Source of the DNA: Pseudomonas sp. S09G 359
GTDB lineage: Bacteria > Pseudomonadota > Gammaproteobacteria > Pseudomonadales > Pseudomonadaceae
Direction of reading: 5' to 3'
Length of the DNA stretch: 64,000 nucleotides
Assembly (NCBI RefSeq): GCF_002843605.1
Contig: NZ_CP025263.1
Location: forward strand, 2,261,501 to 2,325,500
The first letter of the stretch is position 1. Each line of letters opens with the position of its first letter. A model generated the notes under the pieces. The model was not told the DNA's origin. It made no database searches and was given only the letters and a program-made list of their open reading frames with translations. Positions 25,130 through 34,145 of this stretch are shown here, one piece after another. The position numbers were made by a program, and so were the translations under genes.

Positions 25130-25771
25130 TTGATTAGGGTGCTAGTAGTCGATGACCATGATCTCGTTCGTACAGGCATTACACGAATGCTGGCTGACAT
25201 CGATGGCCTGCAAGTAGTCGGCCAGGCCGAATCGGGGGAAGAGTCCCTGATCAAGGCCCGGGAGTTGAAACCCGATGTGGTCTTGATGGACGTCAAGATG
25301 CCCGGGATCGGTGGGCTGGGCGCCACGACCAAACTGCTGCGCAGCCATCCGGACATCAAAGTCGTGGTGGTCACCGTGTGCGAGGAAGATCCGTTTCCCA
25401 CCCGCCTCTTGCAGGCAGGCGCTGCCGGCTACCTGACCAAGGGCGCAGGCTTGGCGGAAATGGTGCAAGCCATTCGCCTGGTGTTTGCCGGCCAGCGTTA
25501 TATCAGCCCGCAAATTGCCCAGCAGTTGGCGATCAAATCCTTCCAGCCTGTCAGTGACTCGCCGTTTGATGCGCTGTCGGAGCGGGAAATCCAGATTGCC
25601 TTGATGATCGTTGGCTGCCAGAAGGTGCAGACGATCTCCGACAAGCTGTGCCTGTCGCCCAAGACCGTTAACACCTACCGTTATCGCATTTTCGAGAAGC
25701 TCGCCATCAGCAGTGATGTTGAATTGACCCTGCTCGCGGTGCGCCACGGCATGGTGGACGCCAGCGCCTGA
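25130..25771 (+). CDS. gacA: Response regulator GacA
   Basis: A 213-residue NarL-family regulator. The TTG start at 25130 (GAGGTG six bases upstream) gives the exact GacA length and N-terminus ([20 protein letters not shown]). The receiver has Asp54 in [10 protein letters not shown]; the C-terminus is a LuxR helix-turn-helix ([20 protein letters not shown], then [14 protein letters not shown]). With the GacS kinase it switches on small RNAs of the Rsm system and so controls secondary metabolism, biocontrol traits and motility in fluorescent pseudomonads. The conserved neighbour uvrC begins just after its stop. Confidence 0.96.
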   Translation: MIRVLVVDDHDLVRTGITRMLADIDGLQVVGQAESGEESLIKARELKPDVVLMDVKMPGIGGLGATTKLLRSHPDIKVVVVTVCEEDPFPTRLLQAGAAGYLTKGAGLAEMVQAIRLVFAGQRYISPQIAQQLAIKSFQPVSDSPFDALSEREIQIALMIVGCQKVQTISDKLCLSPKTVNTYRYRIFEKLAISSDVELTLLAVRHGMVDASA

Positions 25772-25772
25772 C

Positions 25773-27596
25773 ATGACCACGCCGTTTGATCCCAGTGCCT
25801 TTCTCTCGACCTGCAGCGGCCGCCCCGGCGTGTACCGCATGTTCGACAGCGAGGCACGCCTGCTGTACGTGGGCAAAGCCAAGAACCTGAAAAACCGCCT
25901 GGCGAGCTACTTTCGCAAGAGCGGCCTGGCGCCGAAGACCGCCGCACTGGTGGCGCGTATCGCCCAGGTCGAAACCACCATCACCGCCAATGAAACCGAG
26001 GCGCTGCTGCTTGAGCAGACGCTGATCAAGGAATGGCGGCCGCCCTACAACATCCTGCTGCGCGACGATAAATCCTACCCGTACGTATTTTTATCCGACG
26101 GCCAGTTCCCGCGGCTGAGCATTCACCGGGGCGCGAAGAAGCAGAAGGGCAAGTATTTCGGGCCCTATCCCAGCGCCGGTGCGATTCGCGAAAGCCTTAG
26201 CCTGCTGCAAAAAACCTTTTTTGTGCGCCAGTGCGAAGACAGCTTCTACAAGAACCGCACACGGCCGTGCCTGCAATACCAGATCAAGCGTTGCAAGGCG
26301 CCTTGCGTGGGGTTGGTGGAGCCGGCGGAGTACGCGGAGGATGTGCGCCATTCGGTGATGTTCCTCGAAGGTCGCAGCAATGCCCTCACCGATGAACTCT
26401 CGGGCGCCATGGAGCAGGCCGCCAGTACCCTGGATTTCGAGCGGGCTGCCGAGTTACGTGACCAGATCTCCTTGCTGCGCCGCGTCCAGGACCAGCAAAG
26501 CATGGAAGGCGGCACCGGTGACGTTGATGTGATCGCGGCCTTCGTCAACCCGGGCGGCGCCTGTGTGCACTTGATCAGCGTGCGTGGCGGGCGAGTGCTG
26601 GGCAGCAAGAATTTCTTCCCGCAGACCGGTATCGACGAAGAAGTGGCCGAAGTCATGGCGGCTTTTCTGGGCCAGTACTACGTCAGCAGCCCCGAACGCG
26701 ACTTGCCGTCCGAGCTGATCGTCAACGTGGTGCATGAAGACTTCCCCACCTTGATCGAGGCCATTCACGAACTGCGCGGCCGCGAGCTGGATATCAGCCA
26801 CCGCGTACGCGGCACTCGCGCGCGCTGGCAGCAATTGGCCGTGACCAATGCCGAGCAGGCCTTGGGCGCACGCCTGGCGAATCGACAGCACGTAGCCGCG
26901 CGTTTCGATGCCCTGGCTGAAGTCCTCAACCTGGATGAACCGCCGCAGCGGCTGGAGTGCTACGACATCAGCCACTCCAGCGGCGAGGCCACCGTGGCCT
27001 CCTGCGTGGTGTTCGGGCCGGAAGGGCCGATCAAGTCCGATTACCGGCGCTACAACATCGAAGGGGTCACTGCCGGCGATGACTACGCCGCGATGCACCA
27101 GGCGCTTACGCGACGCTTCAGCAAGCTGAAGGACGGGGAGGGCAAGCTGCCCGATATCCTCCTGGTGGACGGCGGCAAGGGGCAGCTGTCCATGGCCCGT
27201 GACGTGCTCAACGAACTCGCGGTGCCCGACCTGATCCTGCTCGGCGTGGCCAAGGGCGCCACGCGCAAGGCCGGTTTCGAGACGTTGTACTTGAATGATG
27301 CGGCCCATGAGTTCACTTTGAAGGGCGATTCGCCCGCGCTGCACCTGATTCAACAGATCCGTGACGAAGCCCACCGTTTCGCCATTACCGGCCACCGCGC
27401 GCGGCGGGGTAAAACCCGGCGAACCTCAACCCTGGAAGGGGTGGCGGGCGTTGGTCCGACGCGCAGGCGTGACCTGCTTAAACATTTTGGTGGCTTGCAG
27501 GAGCTATCCCGTGCCAGCATTGACGAAATAGCCAAAGCACCCGGTATCAGTAAAAAGCTCGCTGAGTTGATTTATGCGAATCTGCATAGCGAATAG
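25773..27596 (+). CDS. uvrC: UvrABC system protein C (excinuclease)
   Basis: A 607-residue nucleotide-excision-repair nuclease. It has an N-terminal GIY-YIG domain ([20 protein letters not shown]), a central UVR motif ([17 protein letters not shown]), the RNase-H-like C-terminal nuclease ([30 protein letters not shown]) and tandem helix-hairpin-helix motifs at the end ([29 protein letters not shown]). It makes both incisions around bulky lesions after UvrB loading. It starts two bases after the gacA stop, the arrangement conserved in gamma-proteobacteria. Confidence 0.97.
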   Translation: MTTPFDPSAFLSTCSGRPGVYRMFDSEARLLYVGKAKNLKNRLASYFRKSGLAPKTAALVARIAQVETTITANETEALLLEQTLIKEWRPPYNILLRDDKSYPYVFLSDGQFPRLSIHRGAKKQKGKYFGPYPSAGAIRESLSLLQKTFFVRQCEDSFYKNRTRPCLQYQIKRCKAPCVGLVEPAEYAEDVRHSVMFLEGRSNALTDELSGAMEQAASTLDFERAAELRDQISLLRRVQDQQSMEGGTGDVDVIAAFVNPGGACVHLISVRGGRVLGSKNFFPQTGIDEEVAEVMAAFLGQYYVSSPERDLPSELIVNVVHEDFPTLIEAIHELRGRELDISHRVRGTRARWQQLAVTNAEQALGARLANRQHVAARFDALAEVLNLDEPPQRLECYDISHSSGEATVASCVVFGPEGPIKSDYRRYNIEGVTAGDDYAAMHQALTRRFSKLKDGEGKLPDILLVDGGKGQLSMARDVLNELAVPDLILLGVAKGATRKAGFETLYLNDAAHEFTLKGDSPALHLIQQIRDEAHRFAITGHRARRGKTRRTSTLEGVAGVGPTRRRDLLKHFGGLQELSRASIDEIAKAPGISKKLAELIYANLHSE

Positions 27597-27628
27597 AATG
27601 CCTTTCCACCTCGTAGCCAGTTGTGCCG

Positions 27629-28189
27629 ATGAATATCCCTAATCTGATCACCGTTCTACGCGTCCTGCTTATCCCGATTTTTATTTTGTTGTTCTATTTG
27701 CCCTACGAATGGAGCTACCTGGCCTCCAGTTCGGTGTTCGCCTTCGCGGCCGCCACCGACTGGCTCGACGGCTACCTGGCCCGCCGCCTGGAGCAGAGCA
27801 CGCCCTTCGGCGCGTTCCTGGACCCGGTGGCCGACAAACTCATGGTGGCGGTCGCCCTGGTCCTGCTGGTACAGGAACACGGCAACCTGTGGCTGACCCT
27901 GCCGGCTGCGGTGATCATCGGCCGTGAGATCGTCGTCTCGGCCCTGCGCGAATGGATGGCCGAAATCGGCGCCCGCGCCCACGTGGCCGTCTCCAACATG
28001 GGCAAATGGAAAACCGCCGCGCAAATGCTCGCGCTGGTCATCCTGCTGGCCAACCCATCGGACTTCTCCTTCTGGGTCCTGCTGGGCTACGCCTTGCTGC
28101 TCATCGCCGCGGGCCTGACCCTGTGGTCCATGCTCCAGTATCTACGCGCCGCCTGGCCGCATCTGCGCACCACCGTTGAAAAGAAATAA
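27629..28189 (+). CDS. pgsA: CDP-diacylglycerol-glycerol-3-phosphate 3-phosphatidyltransferase
   Basis: A 186-residue membrane enzyme that makes phosphatidylglycerol phosphate. ATG 27629 gives the conserved start [16 protein letters not shown]; a GTG two codons earlier is in frame. The CDP-alcohol phosphatidyltransferase motif is intact ([20 protein letters not shown], then LDPVADKL). Four to five membrane helices. It is third in the gacA-uvrC-pgsA block and is followed by the tRNA-Gly gene with its own promoter. Confidence 0.96.
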   Translation: MNIPNLITVLRVLLIPIFILLFYLPYEWSYLASSSVFAFAAATDWLDGYLARRLEQSTPFGAFLDPVADKLMVAVALVLLVQEHGNLWLTLPAAVIIGREIVVSALREWMAEIGARAHVAVSNMGKWKTAAQMLALVILLANPSDFSFWVLLGYALLLIAAGLTLWSMLQYLRAAWPHLRTTVEKK

Positions 28190-28208
28190 ACTTTTTTGAA
28201 TCAAGGGG

Positions 28209-28236
28209 TTGACGGGTGCTGGGGATTCTATAGAAT
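28209..28236 (+). promoter_or_regulatory. Sigma-70 promoter of tRNA-Gly
   Basis: TTGACG (28209-28214) and TAGAAT (28231-28236), 16 bases apart, lie 12 bases before the tRNA. A G/C-rich stretch follows the -10, in keeping with a growth-regulated stable-RNA promoter. Confidence 0.7.
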
Positions 28237-28248
28237 GCGCATCACCAA

Positions 28249-28324
<76 letters not shown>

Positions 28325-28369
28325 AGTATTGATCCACAGATGTCCATAGGGCACTGAGGATAGCGAAAT

Positions 28370-28391
28370 AGACGCTTCGGCGTCTTTTTTC
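28370..28391 (+). terminator. Intrinsic terminator after tRNA-Gly
   Basis: AGACGC-TTCG-GCGTCT followed by TTTTT: a UUCG-type tetraloop stem with a T-run, 46 bases beyond the tRNA CCA end. Confidence 0.85.
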
Positions 28392-28434
28392 GTTTCTGCG
28401 GAAAACCACTGAAAACCAGGGTAATCCGGTACGT

Positions 28435-28457
28435 TTAAGTAGTTTCTTAAGTAGTTT
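28435..28457. repeat. Direct repeats, possible integrase arm sites
   Basis: TTAAGTAGTTT occurs twice (28435-28445 and 28447-28457), a 12-base period, between the tRNA and the integrase gene. P4-type integrases with an N-terminal arm-binding domain use short direct repeats here, so these are candidate arm sites. The assignment is positional. Confidence 0.35.
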
Positions 28458-28546
28458 TTACGGAACGGCTGGAAAACGTATTTTTGATGGTTCCCCTCAG
28501 GTTACCGGACGAGCATCGGGTGCTGACTCTCTAATAGGAGCTCACC

Positions 28547-30280
28547 ATGCCACTCTCGGAATTCACCATTCGGCATGCCCGGCCAACGGGTAAAAAATAC
28601 ACTATCGGCGACTTTGATGGCTTGTCGCTCATGGTGACTGCAGCCGGCAGCAAATGCTGGTTATTTCGCTACTACTGGGCTGGGCGACAGGCGTGCATGT
28701 CCTTTGGCATGTATCCCGCCGTTAGCCTGAAAGAAGCGCGCACCCATCGAGACGAAACGCGTAGGTTACTGGCTCAAAACATCCACCCGTGCGACCACCG
28801 AAAGCGGCAGCGTATTGAGATCGCAGCCGAAATAAAACAAACCTTCCAAGCGGTCTACAACGACTGGATCGACTTCCGTCGCCTGAGCCTGAAAGAAGGT
28901 CGCCAAACCACCCTCTCGCAAATCCTCAGAGTCTTCAAAAAAGACATTCTGCCCACCCTGGCTGAGCGTCCCATCAAAAGTATTACCCGCCACGACCTGC
29001 TGGCGATCCTCAGTACCATCGAACAACGCAAAGCTTTCACCATGGCCGAAAAATGCCGCACCTGGTTCAACCAGCTGTTTCGCTACGCCCTGGTAAAAGT
29101 TGAAGGCATGGAACTCAACCCCGCCTCAGACCTGGACGTCGTCGCACTGCCCAAACCACCGGTGGCGAACAACCCCTACCTGCTGATGGAGCAACTACCC
29201 GACCTGCTGAAGGCCATCCGACAATACGGCGGTCACCTTCAAACCAAACTAGGCTTGCGCCTGCTTCTGCTGACCGGCGTTCGAACAGGCGAACTGCGCT
29301 ACGCCACGCCTGATCAGTTCGATCTGGAAAAGCAGCTATGGGTCATTCCGCCGGAGGTCGTCAAACAGCTCCAACTCAAGATGCGCAAGCGCAATAAACC
29401 TGCCGGTGAAATTCCGCCTTACGTCGTTCCGCTTTCCGTCCAGGCAATCGAAATCGTCCGCTACCTACTTGATCAAGTCGTACCCGCACAGAAGTTTCTG
29501 TTCTCACATCGCAGCAACCTAAAACTGCGGATCAGCGAGAACACACTGAACAATGCCCTGCACCGAATGGGCTACGCCGACCAGCTCACCGGGCACGGCA
29601 TGCGCGCGACCATTTCAACTGCACTGCACGAGATCGGTTACCCCAAAAATTGGATTGACGCGCAGCTTTCCCATGCGGATCCAGACCAAGTCAGCGCCAC
29701 CTATAACCACGCAAGATACATCGAGCAACGCCGCACGATGATGCAGGATTGGGCGAATCGGTTGGAGTTGTGGGCGCAGGGCAAGCATGAGGCTGCGTGT
29801 TCGCCGCTGACCATTCGGTTGGAAGGGACGGCCCCGTTGCTGGCGGCGGAGGGGGGAGCTAGCACTTCGTTGGTCTATGACGTCGCTAGTGCGCCGAAAA
29901 GGGTTACGGCGTCCTTAGGTGCTGAAGGTGATGCTTCACGTCCGGGAGCGCGCGAGGAGGGCGCAGTGGTGGCAGATGAACCGGTTGTTTCGGATATACA
30001 GCGTGAGCGTCTTGCAATGCTGGCGGCGTACGAGGCGCCGACTAATTTGACGGTGCCAGATTTTGCGCGGTTAGCGGGAATGTCGCGGGAGCAAGTGAGT
30101 CGGGAAATCAAGGCGGGACGGTTGTTAGCGATCAGTCTGGGTAATCGTGGGTTGCGGATTCCAGATTGGCAGCTGGATTCTGTGCGGCTTGCACAAACGC
30201 AGAAAGTCTTGGCGACAGGCTGCGCAATAGGGCCTTGGGACGTCTTTTGGATGCTCTCAAATCAGCTAGAGACTCCATGA
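28547..30280 (+). CDS. Tyrosine-type site-specific integrase with C-terminal HTH extension
   Basis: A 577-residue integrase oriented away from tRNA-Gly. It has an N-terminal arm-binding domain of P4-type integrases (KKYTIGDFDGLSLMVTAAGS), a SAM-like core-binding domain (about 95-200), and the catalytic domain with Arg246 (LLTGVRTGELRY), His350-x-x-Arg353 (GHGMRATIST), a late His (LSHADPDQ) and Tyr391 (HARYIEQRR). Typical P4 integrases end near residue 410-430. Here ~150 further residues follow, with a Gly/Ala-rich linker and an excisionase-like helix-turn-helix (LTVPDFARLAGMSREQVSRE). It probably integrates the element into the tRNA 3' end. Confidence 0.92.
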   Translation: MPLSEFTIRHARPTGKKYTIGDFDGLSLMVTAAGSKCWLFRYYWAGRQACMSFGMYPAVSLKEARTHRDETRRLLAQNIHPCDHRKRQRIEIAAEIKQTFQAVYNDWIDFRRLSLKEGRQTTLSQILRVFKKDILPTLAERPIKSITRHDLLAILSTIEQRKAFTMAEKCRTWFNQLFRYALVKVEGMELNPASDLDVVALPKPPVANNPYLLMEQLPDLLKAIRQYGGHLQTKLGLRLLLLTGVRTGELRYATPDQFDLEKQLWVIPPEVVKQLQLKMRKRNKPAGEIPPYVVPLSVQAIEIVRYLLDQVVPAQKFLFSHRSNLKLRISENTLNNALHRMGYADQLTGHGMRATISTALHEIGYPKNWIDAQLSHADPDQVSATYNHARYIEQRRTMMQDWANRLELWAQGKHEAACSPLTIRLEGTAPLLAAEGGASTSLVYDVASAPKRVTASLGAEGDASRPGAREEGAVVADEPVVSDIQRERLAMLAAYEAPTNLTVPDFARLAGMSREQVSREIKAGRLLAISLGNRGLRIPDWQLDSVRLAQTQKVLATGCAIGPWDVFWMLSNQLETP

Positions 30281-30414
30281 TTTGCCATCGATCTGAGCAT
30301 GAGGTTGGTGTGTCGCACCTTGGGTCTTATCGGCACCCAACTTCAGGCTGCAATCTTGCTGATCTGGATAGCTGAAATGGCATACTGCCTCTCCAACTAG
30401 GATGGGAGAGCGTC

Positions 30415-30885
30415 ATGATTTTTCAGCACGTGGATTTGAATAACCAGCGATTGATTGACAGTACCAGACACGACTGCGAAAGCATTAAAATGTATTGCGG
30501 TTATTTGCTCGCGGAATTGACAAAGTTTTTTGCCTTGAATCATGCCCAGGCCAATTTTGGTGTTTCCTTTGCGGCAACAGATAACCTGGTTTCTGCGGTG
30601 TCCACTCCTTATGGTGAGGCAAGGGGACGATTGACTATTCAAATTGTGGAGGGGGTAATTTCAGGTCGGTACGTTTTTGAAAAGAGCGTCGTATCGGATG
30701 ATGGGAAAGATATTTGGCGGCCTATATGGGCAATCAGAATAGGTCGGTATGGGAACGTGCTACTTGGTGACGAAGGCGACATTGAGATCGATGTTACAAA
30801 CGTTGGGCCGCACAGCAATGCAATCAGTGCACCTGCTAAATCGCTACTTTACAGCATTGCAAGCACTCCCATTTTCAAGCGGTAA
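30415..30885 (+). CDS. Hypothetical island protein
   Basis: A 156-residue soluble protein with GGGAG before ATG 30415. I recognise no family. The N-terminus is polar and helical (RLIDSTRHDCESIKMYCGYL); the C-terminal half alternates short strands. Base composition is clearly more AT-rich than that of core genes, as is the TIR gene, which fits recent acquisition with the integrase. It is convergent with the TIR gene, so they are not one operon. The 178 bases between their ends hold nothing I can support. Confidence 0.55.
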   Translation: MIFQHVDLNNQRLIDSTRHDCESIKMYCGYLLAELTKFFALNHAQANFGVSFAATDNLVSAVSTPYGEARGRLTIQIVEGVISGRYVFEKSVVSDDGKDIWRPIWAIRIGRYGNVLLGDEGDIEIDVTNVGPHSNAISAPAKSLLYSIASTPIFKR

Positions 30886-31063
30886 GCAGTCAGCGTATGG
30901 CTCCGCCAAATTATGGACTAGATGATCAACGAGTTTGGAAGCCCGCCACTTCGGAAATTTACTGGGCTTCCCTAACATGTTGAGCGTTCGAACTCACGCT
31001 GGAGCCCGGCCTGCTGAGCATGATCGTTTTGATGCAGCGCATACACACCGATTCGTGTCGAAG

Positions 31064-32011
31064 TTATCGCTGCAATGGTCCGATGAGTATTGACCAAAAC
31101 AGTTCTGCGCCGCCTTCCTGTGTCAGTTTTTGTGAGCGTGAGACATGCATCGCCATACCCAGTGACTTAAGGAATAGTGACTGATCATCATGATCCACCG
31201 AAAGCATCTCGTTAAAGCCACCACGAGCAGATGCACTGCTGGAGAATTCGATACTTCGTCCGCCCATGCCGCCAAGTGTTACGGAACATTCGCTGGCTTT
31301 GTTGCCCTGGCGGTATATCGCGCCGGTGAAGGTATTGCCGTCGATGCGGCGAAATTGACAGCTGATCCCGTCATTGCGAGCTTCCAGCTCCTGCAGCGAA
31401 CCTTCGAAAAAACGTGAGATGAAGTCAAACGATTCCTGCAAGTATCTATCGGCATCCAATTCACTGAACGTCTTTTTAAGGGCGAGGTTACTGGAGCGAG
31501 GGGGGGCAGCTACTGACGCTGAGAAAGAGGGCTCAGTTGGAACGGCAAGCGGAGCAGGCGAGGTCACTGCCGGTGAAATGCGTGTTACCACAGCTCGGAT
31601 CTTCCTCGCGACATCGGTGTAGGCCTCGTCGTAATTCGGCCACGTCGTGATGGCTTTGCCATCCTTGGGCGCAGCGAGCAGATTGCCCAGCGGGGTTGAA
31701 TGCCAATCGCAGGGCCGGACGATCACCGGGATGATCTGCGCTTCTCCTGCGGCATTTCGCTCCAAGGCTCGTGTCATTTCGATGGAATAGCAGTACCGAG
31801 AATCGAGAAAGCTTGAGCTTACGAGCAACAGGATGACGTCGGCCGCATTGATCTGTTGGTCGATTTCATTCCCAAGATGCTGGCCAGCCAGAATTCGCCT
31901 GTCGTGCCATGATTCGATGAGCCCTTCATGGCGTAACGACGCCAGGTGTTTTTCTAACTGATCACGGTATTGCTCGTCATCGTGAGAATACGAAAAAAAT
32001 ACCTTTGCCAT
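31064..32011 (-). CDS. TIR-domain protein
   Basis: A 315-residue protein with AGGAG before ATG 32011. Residues 1-150 are a Toll/interleukin-1 receptor domain: KVFFSYSHDDEQYRDQLEKH, then the helix with AGQHLGNEI, the strand DVILLLVSSSFLDS and Glu78 in YCYSIEMTR, the position of the NAD-cleaving Glu in bacterial TIR enzymes. After a Pro/Ala/Ser linker comes an unknown ~130-residue domain (about 180-315) rich in strands. Bacterial TIR proteins act in anti-phage abortive systems by degrading NAD+ or making cyclic signals, or as virulence factors. Location on a tRNA island favours defence; this is inference. Confidence 0.82.
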   Translation of the reverse strand: MAKVFFSYSHDDEQYRDQLEKHLASLRHEGLIESWHDRRILAGQHLGNEIDQQINAADVILLLVSSSFLDSRYCYSIEMTRALERNAAGEAQIIPVIVRPCDWHSTPLGNLLAAPKDGKAITTWPNYDEAYTDVARKIRAVVTRISPAVTSPAPLAVPTEPSFSASVAAPPRSSNLALKKTFSELDADRYLQESFDFISRFFEGSLQELEARNDGISCQFRRIDGNTFTGAIYRQGNKASECSVTLGGMGGRSIEFSSSASARGGFNEMLSVDHDDQSLFLKSLGMAMHVSRSQKLTQEGGAELFWSILIGPLQR

Positions 32012-32213
32012 TGCTGCTCCTGACTCGCCCGTTGATGAATATGCGCTTCCGAATTGTCGTGTCGAAATAGATCACGTGGCTTGTTACGACTCAAGGCAAA
32101 TATTCGCACAAGGTTGCACCGGGCGCTCATACGCTTACTGCATCAAGGTGGTGACTGGAAGACTGAAGAGCGGGAACGTATGCCAGTAGCTGTTTCGATG
32201 CCCGGAATTGCGG

Positions 32214-33491
32214 TTATCTGCACGATATCTTCCACAACTGATCCAACCGCGTCGTATAACTCTGACTCATCATCTCCCGCCGCATCGCCCACACAGGGTC
32301 CACCGGCACACTAGCCGAGCGCAACGTCCCTTTCCCCCAACGCCCATTGATCTCATCCAACACCGACATCACCCGTGTCGCTTCAGCAGGCTGCGACAAC
32401 GCAAACAGATCATCCGTATATTCCCCAGGCTGACAAAGCCCCAGCAACAGCACCTCTGCCTTGCTGTAGTTAAACCCCATCCGAAATACCTGTTCCACCG
32501 CATCCACCGCAAACCGCGTTAATAGCCGCACATCATCCGTCGGGTAAGGCATCTCCACGACCACCCCATTTGCGTACTTAGCCTCTTCCGGATTAAACAT
32601 CCCTGTCCGAATCGACACCCTGATCTTCTTGCACAACGATTTCTGCGCCCTCAGCTTTTCCGAAGCTCGCATCATGTACGTGGCCACCGCCTCTTTGATC
32701 GGCGCCAGCTCCGTCAGCCGCTGACCAAACATCCGGCTGCAGCAAATCTCTTGCTTGGGCGGATCCGGTTCGTCCAGTTCCAGGCACGGCGTGCCCGACA
32801 GCTCCCGGGCGGTCTTTTCAATCACCACGCTGAATTTCTTACGCAGCATCCGCGGATCTGCCTTGGCCAAATCCATTGCCGATTTGATGCCCATCCCGTC
32901 CAGATGTTGCTTCATTTTTCGCCCAACACCCCAGACCTCCGCCACATCAGTATTGCGCAGCACCCAGTCCCGTTTCTCCGGCGTGCAGATATCCACCACG
33001 CCACCAGTTTGCCCCTGCAGGCGCTTGGCCGTGTGGTTGGCCAATTTCGCCAATGTCTTGGTGTGGGCAATGCCAACACCCACAGGAATACCGGTGCAGC
33101 GCAGTACCTGGTTGCGTATGCATCGGCCCAGGGCGTCGAGTTCTGTCATGCCGCTCAGGTCAGCGAAGGCTTCGTCGATGCTGTACACCTCAACCGACGG
33201 CACCATTGCTTCAATCAAGCTCATGACCCGTTCACTCATGTCGCCGTACAGGGCGTAGTTGGAGGAGAAGGGCACGATGCCGTGTAGTTTGAGTTTGTGT
33301 TTGATCTGAAAGTACGGCTCGCCCATTTTGATAAAGGGTTTGGCGTCGTAGCTGCGGGCGATGACGCAGCCGTCGTTGTTGCTCAGGACTACAATCGGGG
33401 TTCTGGCCAGGTCTGGGCGGAACACGCGTTCGCAGCTGGCGTAGAAGCTGTTGCAGTCGATCAGGGCGAATACAGGCGTCGGTTTAGACAT
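32214..33491 (-). CDS. umuC: DNA polymerase V catalytic subunit (UmuC)
   Basis: A 425-residue Y-family polymerase. Catalytic motifs are intact: FALIDCNSFYASCERVF (first Asp), VEVYSIDEAFADLSG (SIDE motif with Asp-Glu) and the helix-hairpin-helix region VAEVWGVGRKMKQHL. The C-terminus carries the little-finger and DUF4113-like tail ending in LWKISCR. It performs translesion synthesis with UmuD'2. The start overlaps the umuD stop by eight bases. Unlike umuD, this frame is complete. Confidence 0.93.
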   Translation of the reverse strand: MSKPTPVFALIDCNSFYASCERVFRPDLARTPIVVLSNNDGCVIARSYDAKPFIKMGEPYFQIKHKLKLHGIVPFSSNYALYGDMSERVMSLIEAMVPSVEVYSIDEAFADLSGMTELDALGRCIRNQVLRCTGIPVGVGIAHTKTLAKLANHTAKRLQGQTGGVVDICTPEKRDWVLRNTDVAEVWGVGRKMKQHLDGMGIKSAMDLAKADPRMLRKKFSVVIEKTARELSGTPCLELDEPDPPKQEICCSRMFGQRLTELAPIKEAVATYMMRASEKLRAQKSLCKKIRVSIRTGMFNPEEAKYANGVVVEMPYPTDDVRLLTRFAVDAVEQVFRMGFNYSKAEVLLLGLCQPGEYTDDLFALSQPAEATRVMSVLDEINGRWGKGTLRSASVPVDPVWAMRREMMSQSYTTRLDQLWKISCR

Positions 33492-33789
33492 GGCTGCGCA
33501 CGGTGCTGGTGATCACGCCCCAGATCGACAGCTCGTCGCCCTCAAGGATGTAGCGCGCAGGGTATTTGGGGTTTTCCGACAGCAGAATGATCTCTTTGCC
33601 ACGTTTGCACAGGCGTTTGCAGATGGGTTCATTGTTGAGCACTGCGACGACGACATGACCGTGAGCGGGCTCGATGGAACGGTCGACAATGCCGATATCG
33701 CCTTCGTAGATGCCGGCGCCCTGCATGCTCTCGCCGGTGATGGTGATCAGGTAGACGTGGGGCGCGCGGATGTTTAGCACTTCGTCCAT
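33484..33789 (-). CDS. umuD: DNA polymerase V subunit UmuD, 5' end disrupted
   Basis: The longest ATG-started frame gives 101 residues covering the UmuD peptidase core: catalytic Ser in ITGESMQGAGI, catalytic Lys in NEPICKRLCKRG, and the terminal ILEGDELSIWGVITSTVRSH. Recognisable UmuD sequence continues upstream in the same frame (PFYSFQVPAGFPSPAADH, with the self-cleavage site at A-G), but no ATG, GTG or TTG occurs between it and the preceding in-frame stop. Translation from 33789 would therefore start inside UmuD', beyond the cleavage site. A one-base change near 33880 would restore a ~140-residue UmuD from ATG 33905. Confidence 0.8.
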   Translation of the reverse strand: MDEVLNIRAPHVYLITITGESMQGAGIYEGDIGIVDRSIEPAHGHVVVAVLNNEPICKRLCKRGKEIILLSENPKYPARYILEGDELSIWGVITSTVRSHV

Positions 33790-33905
33790 CGAGATGTGCT
33801 GCTCGATATGGTCGGCCGCCGGGGAAGGGAAACCTGCCGGTACTTGGAAGGAGTAAAAGGGCAGGGTAGCGCCGCCCTCTACTTGAGTGCAGCCGAGTTG
33901 ATCAT
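33790..33905 (-). pseudogene. Remnant of the umuD 5' end (probable frameshift)
   Basis: This stretch encodes the missing UmuD N-terminus in the umuD frame up to about 33880 (GGATLPFYSFQVPAGF). An ATG at 33905 opens MINSAALK and then hits TAG. Joining the two frames by adding one base gives 423 bases, 140 residues, the normal UmuD length. No LexA-type CTG-N10-CAG box is obvious upstream. It may be a real mutation or a sequence error. The rest up to accC (33906-34145) shows no gene. Confidence 0.6.
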
Positions 33906-34145
33906 CCCGCCTGCATTGCTGAGTGAGTTGGACGCACTAGGTATGTAAGTGCATTGCGGCCCGTTCCCCCGGCGATGCAAGGCAATAGTGTGTTAGCTGC
34001 CATCCACCAAGCGCGGGGGAAACAGGGCACTCATTCAAGTCTCCCCCTTACCGGTTGCACGAATGAAAAGGTTGCGCGTTGCAGCGGATGAGCAAGATTA
34101 TGGATCTCTTGCCTCATATCATCGGACTGGCCCGGGCCATCGATT

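Noticed and set aside
33906..33980. Possible LexA box upstream of umuD (CACT-N9-AGTG)
   Set aside because: It does not fit CTG-N10-CAG; the symmetry is short and probably chance.
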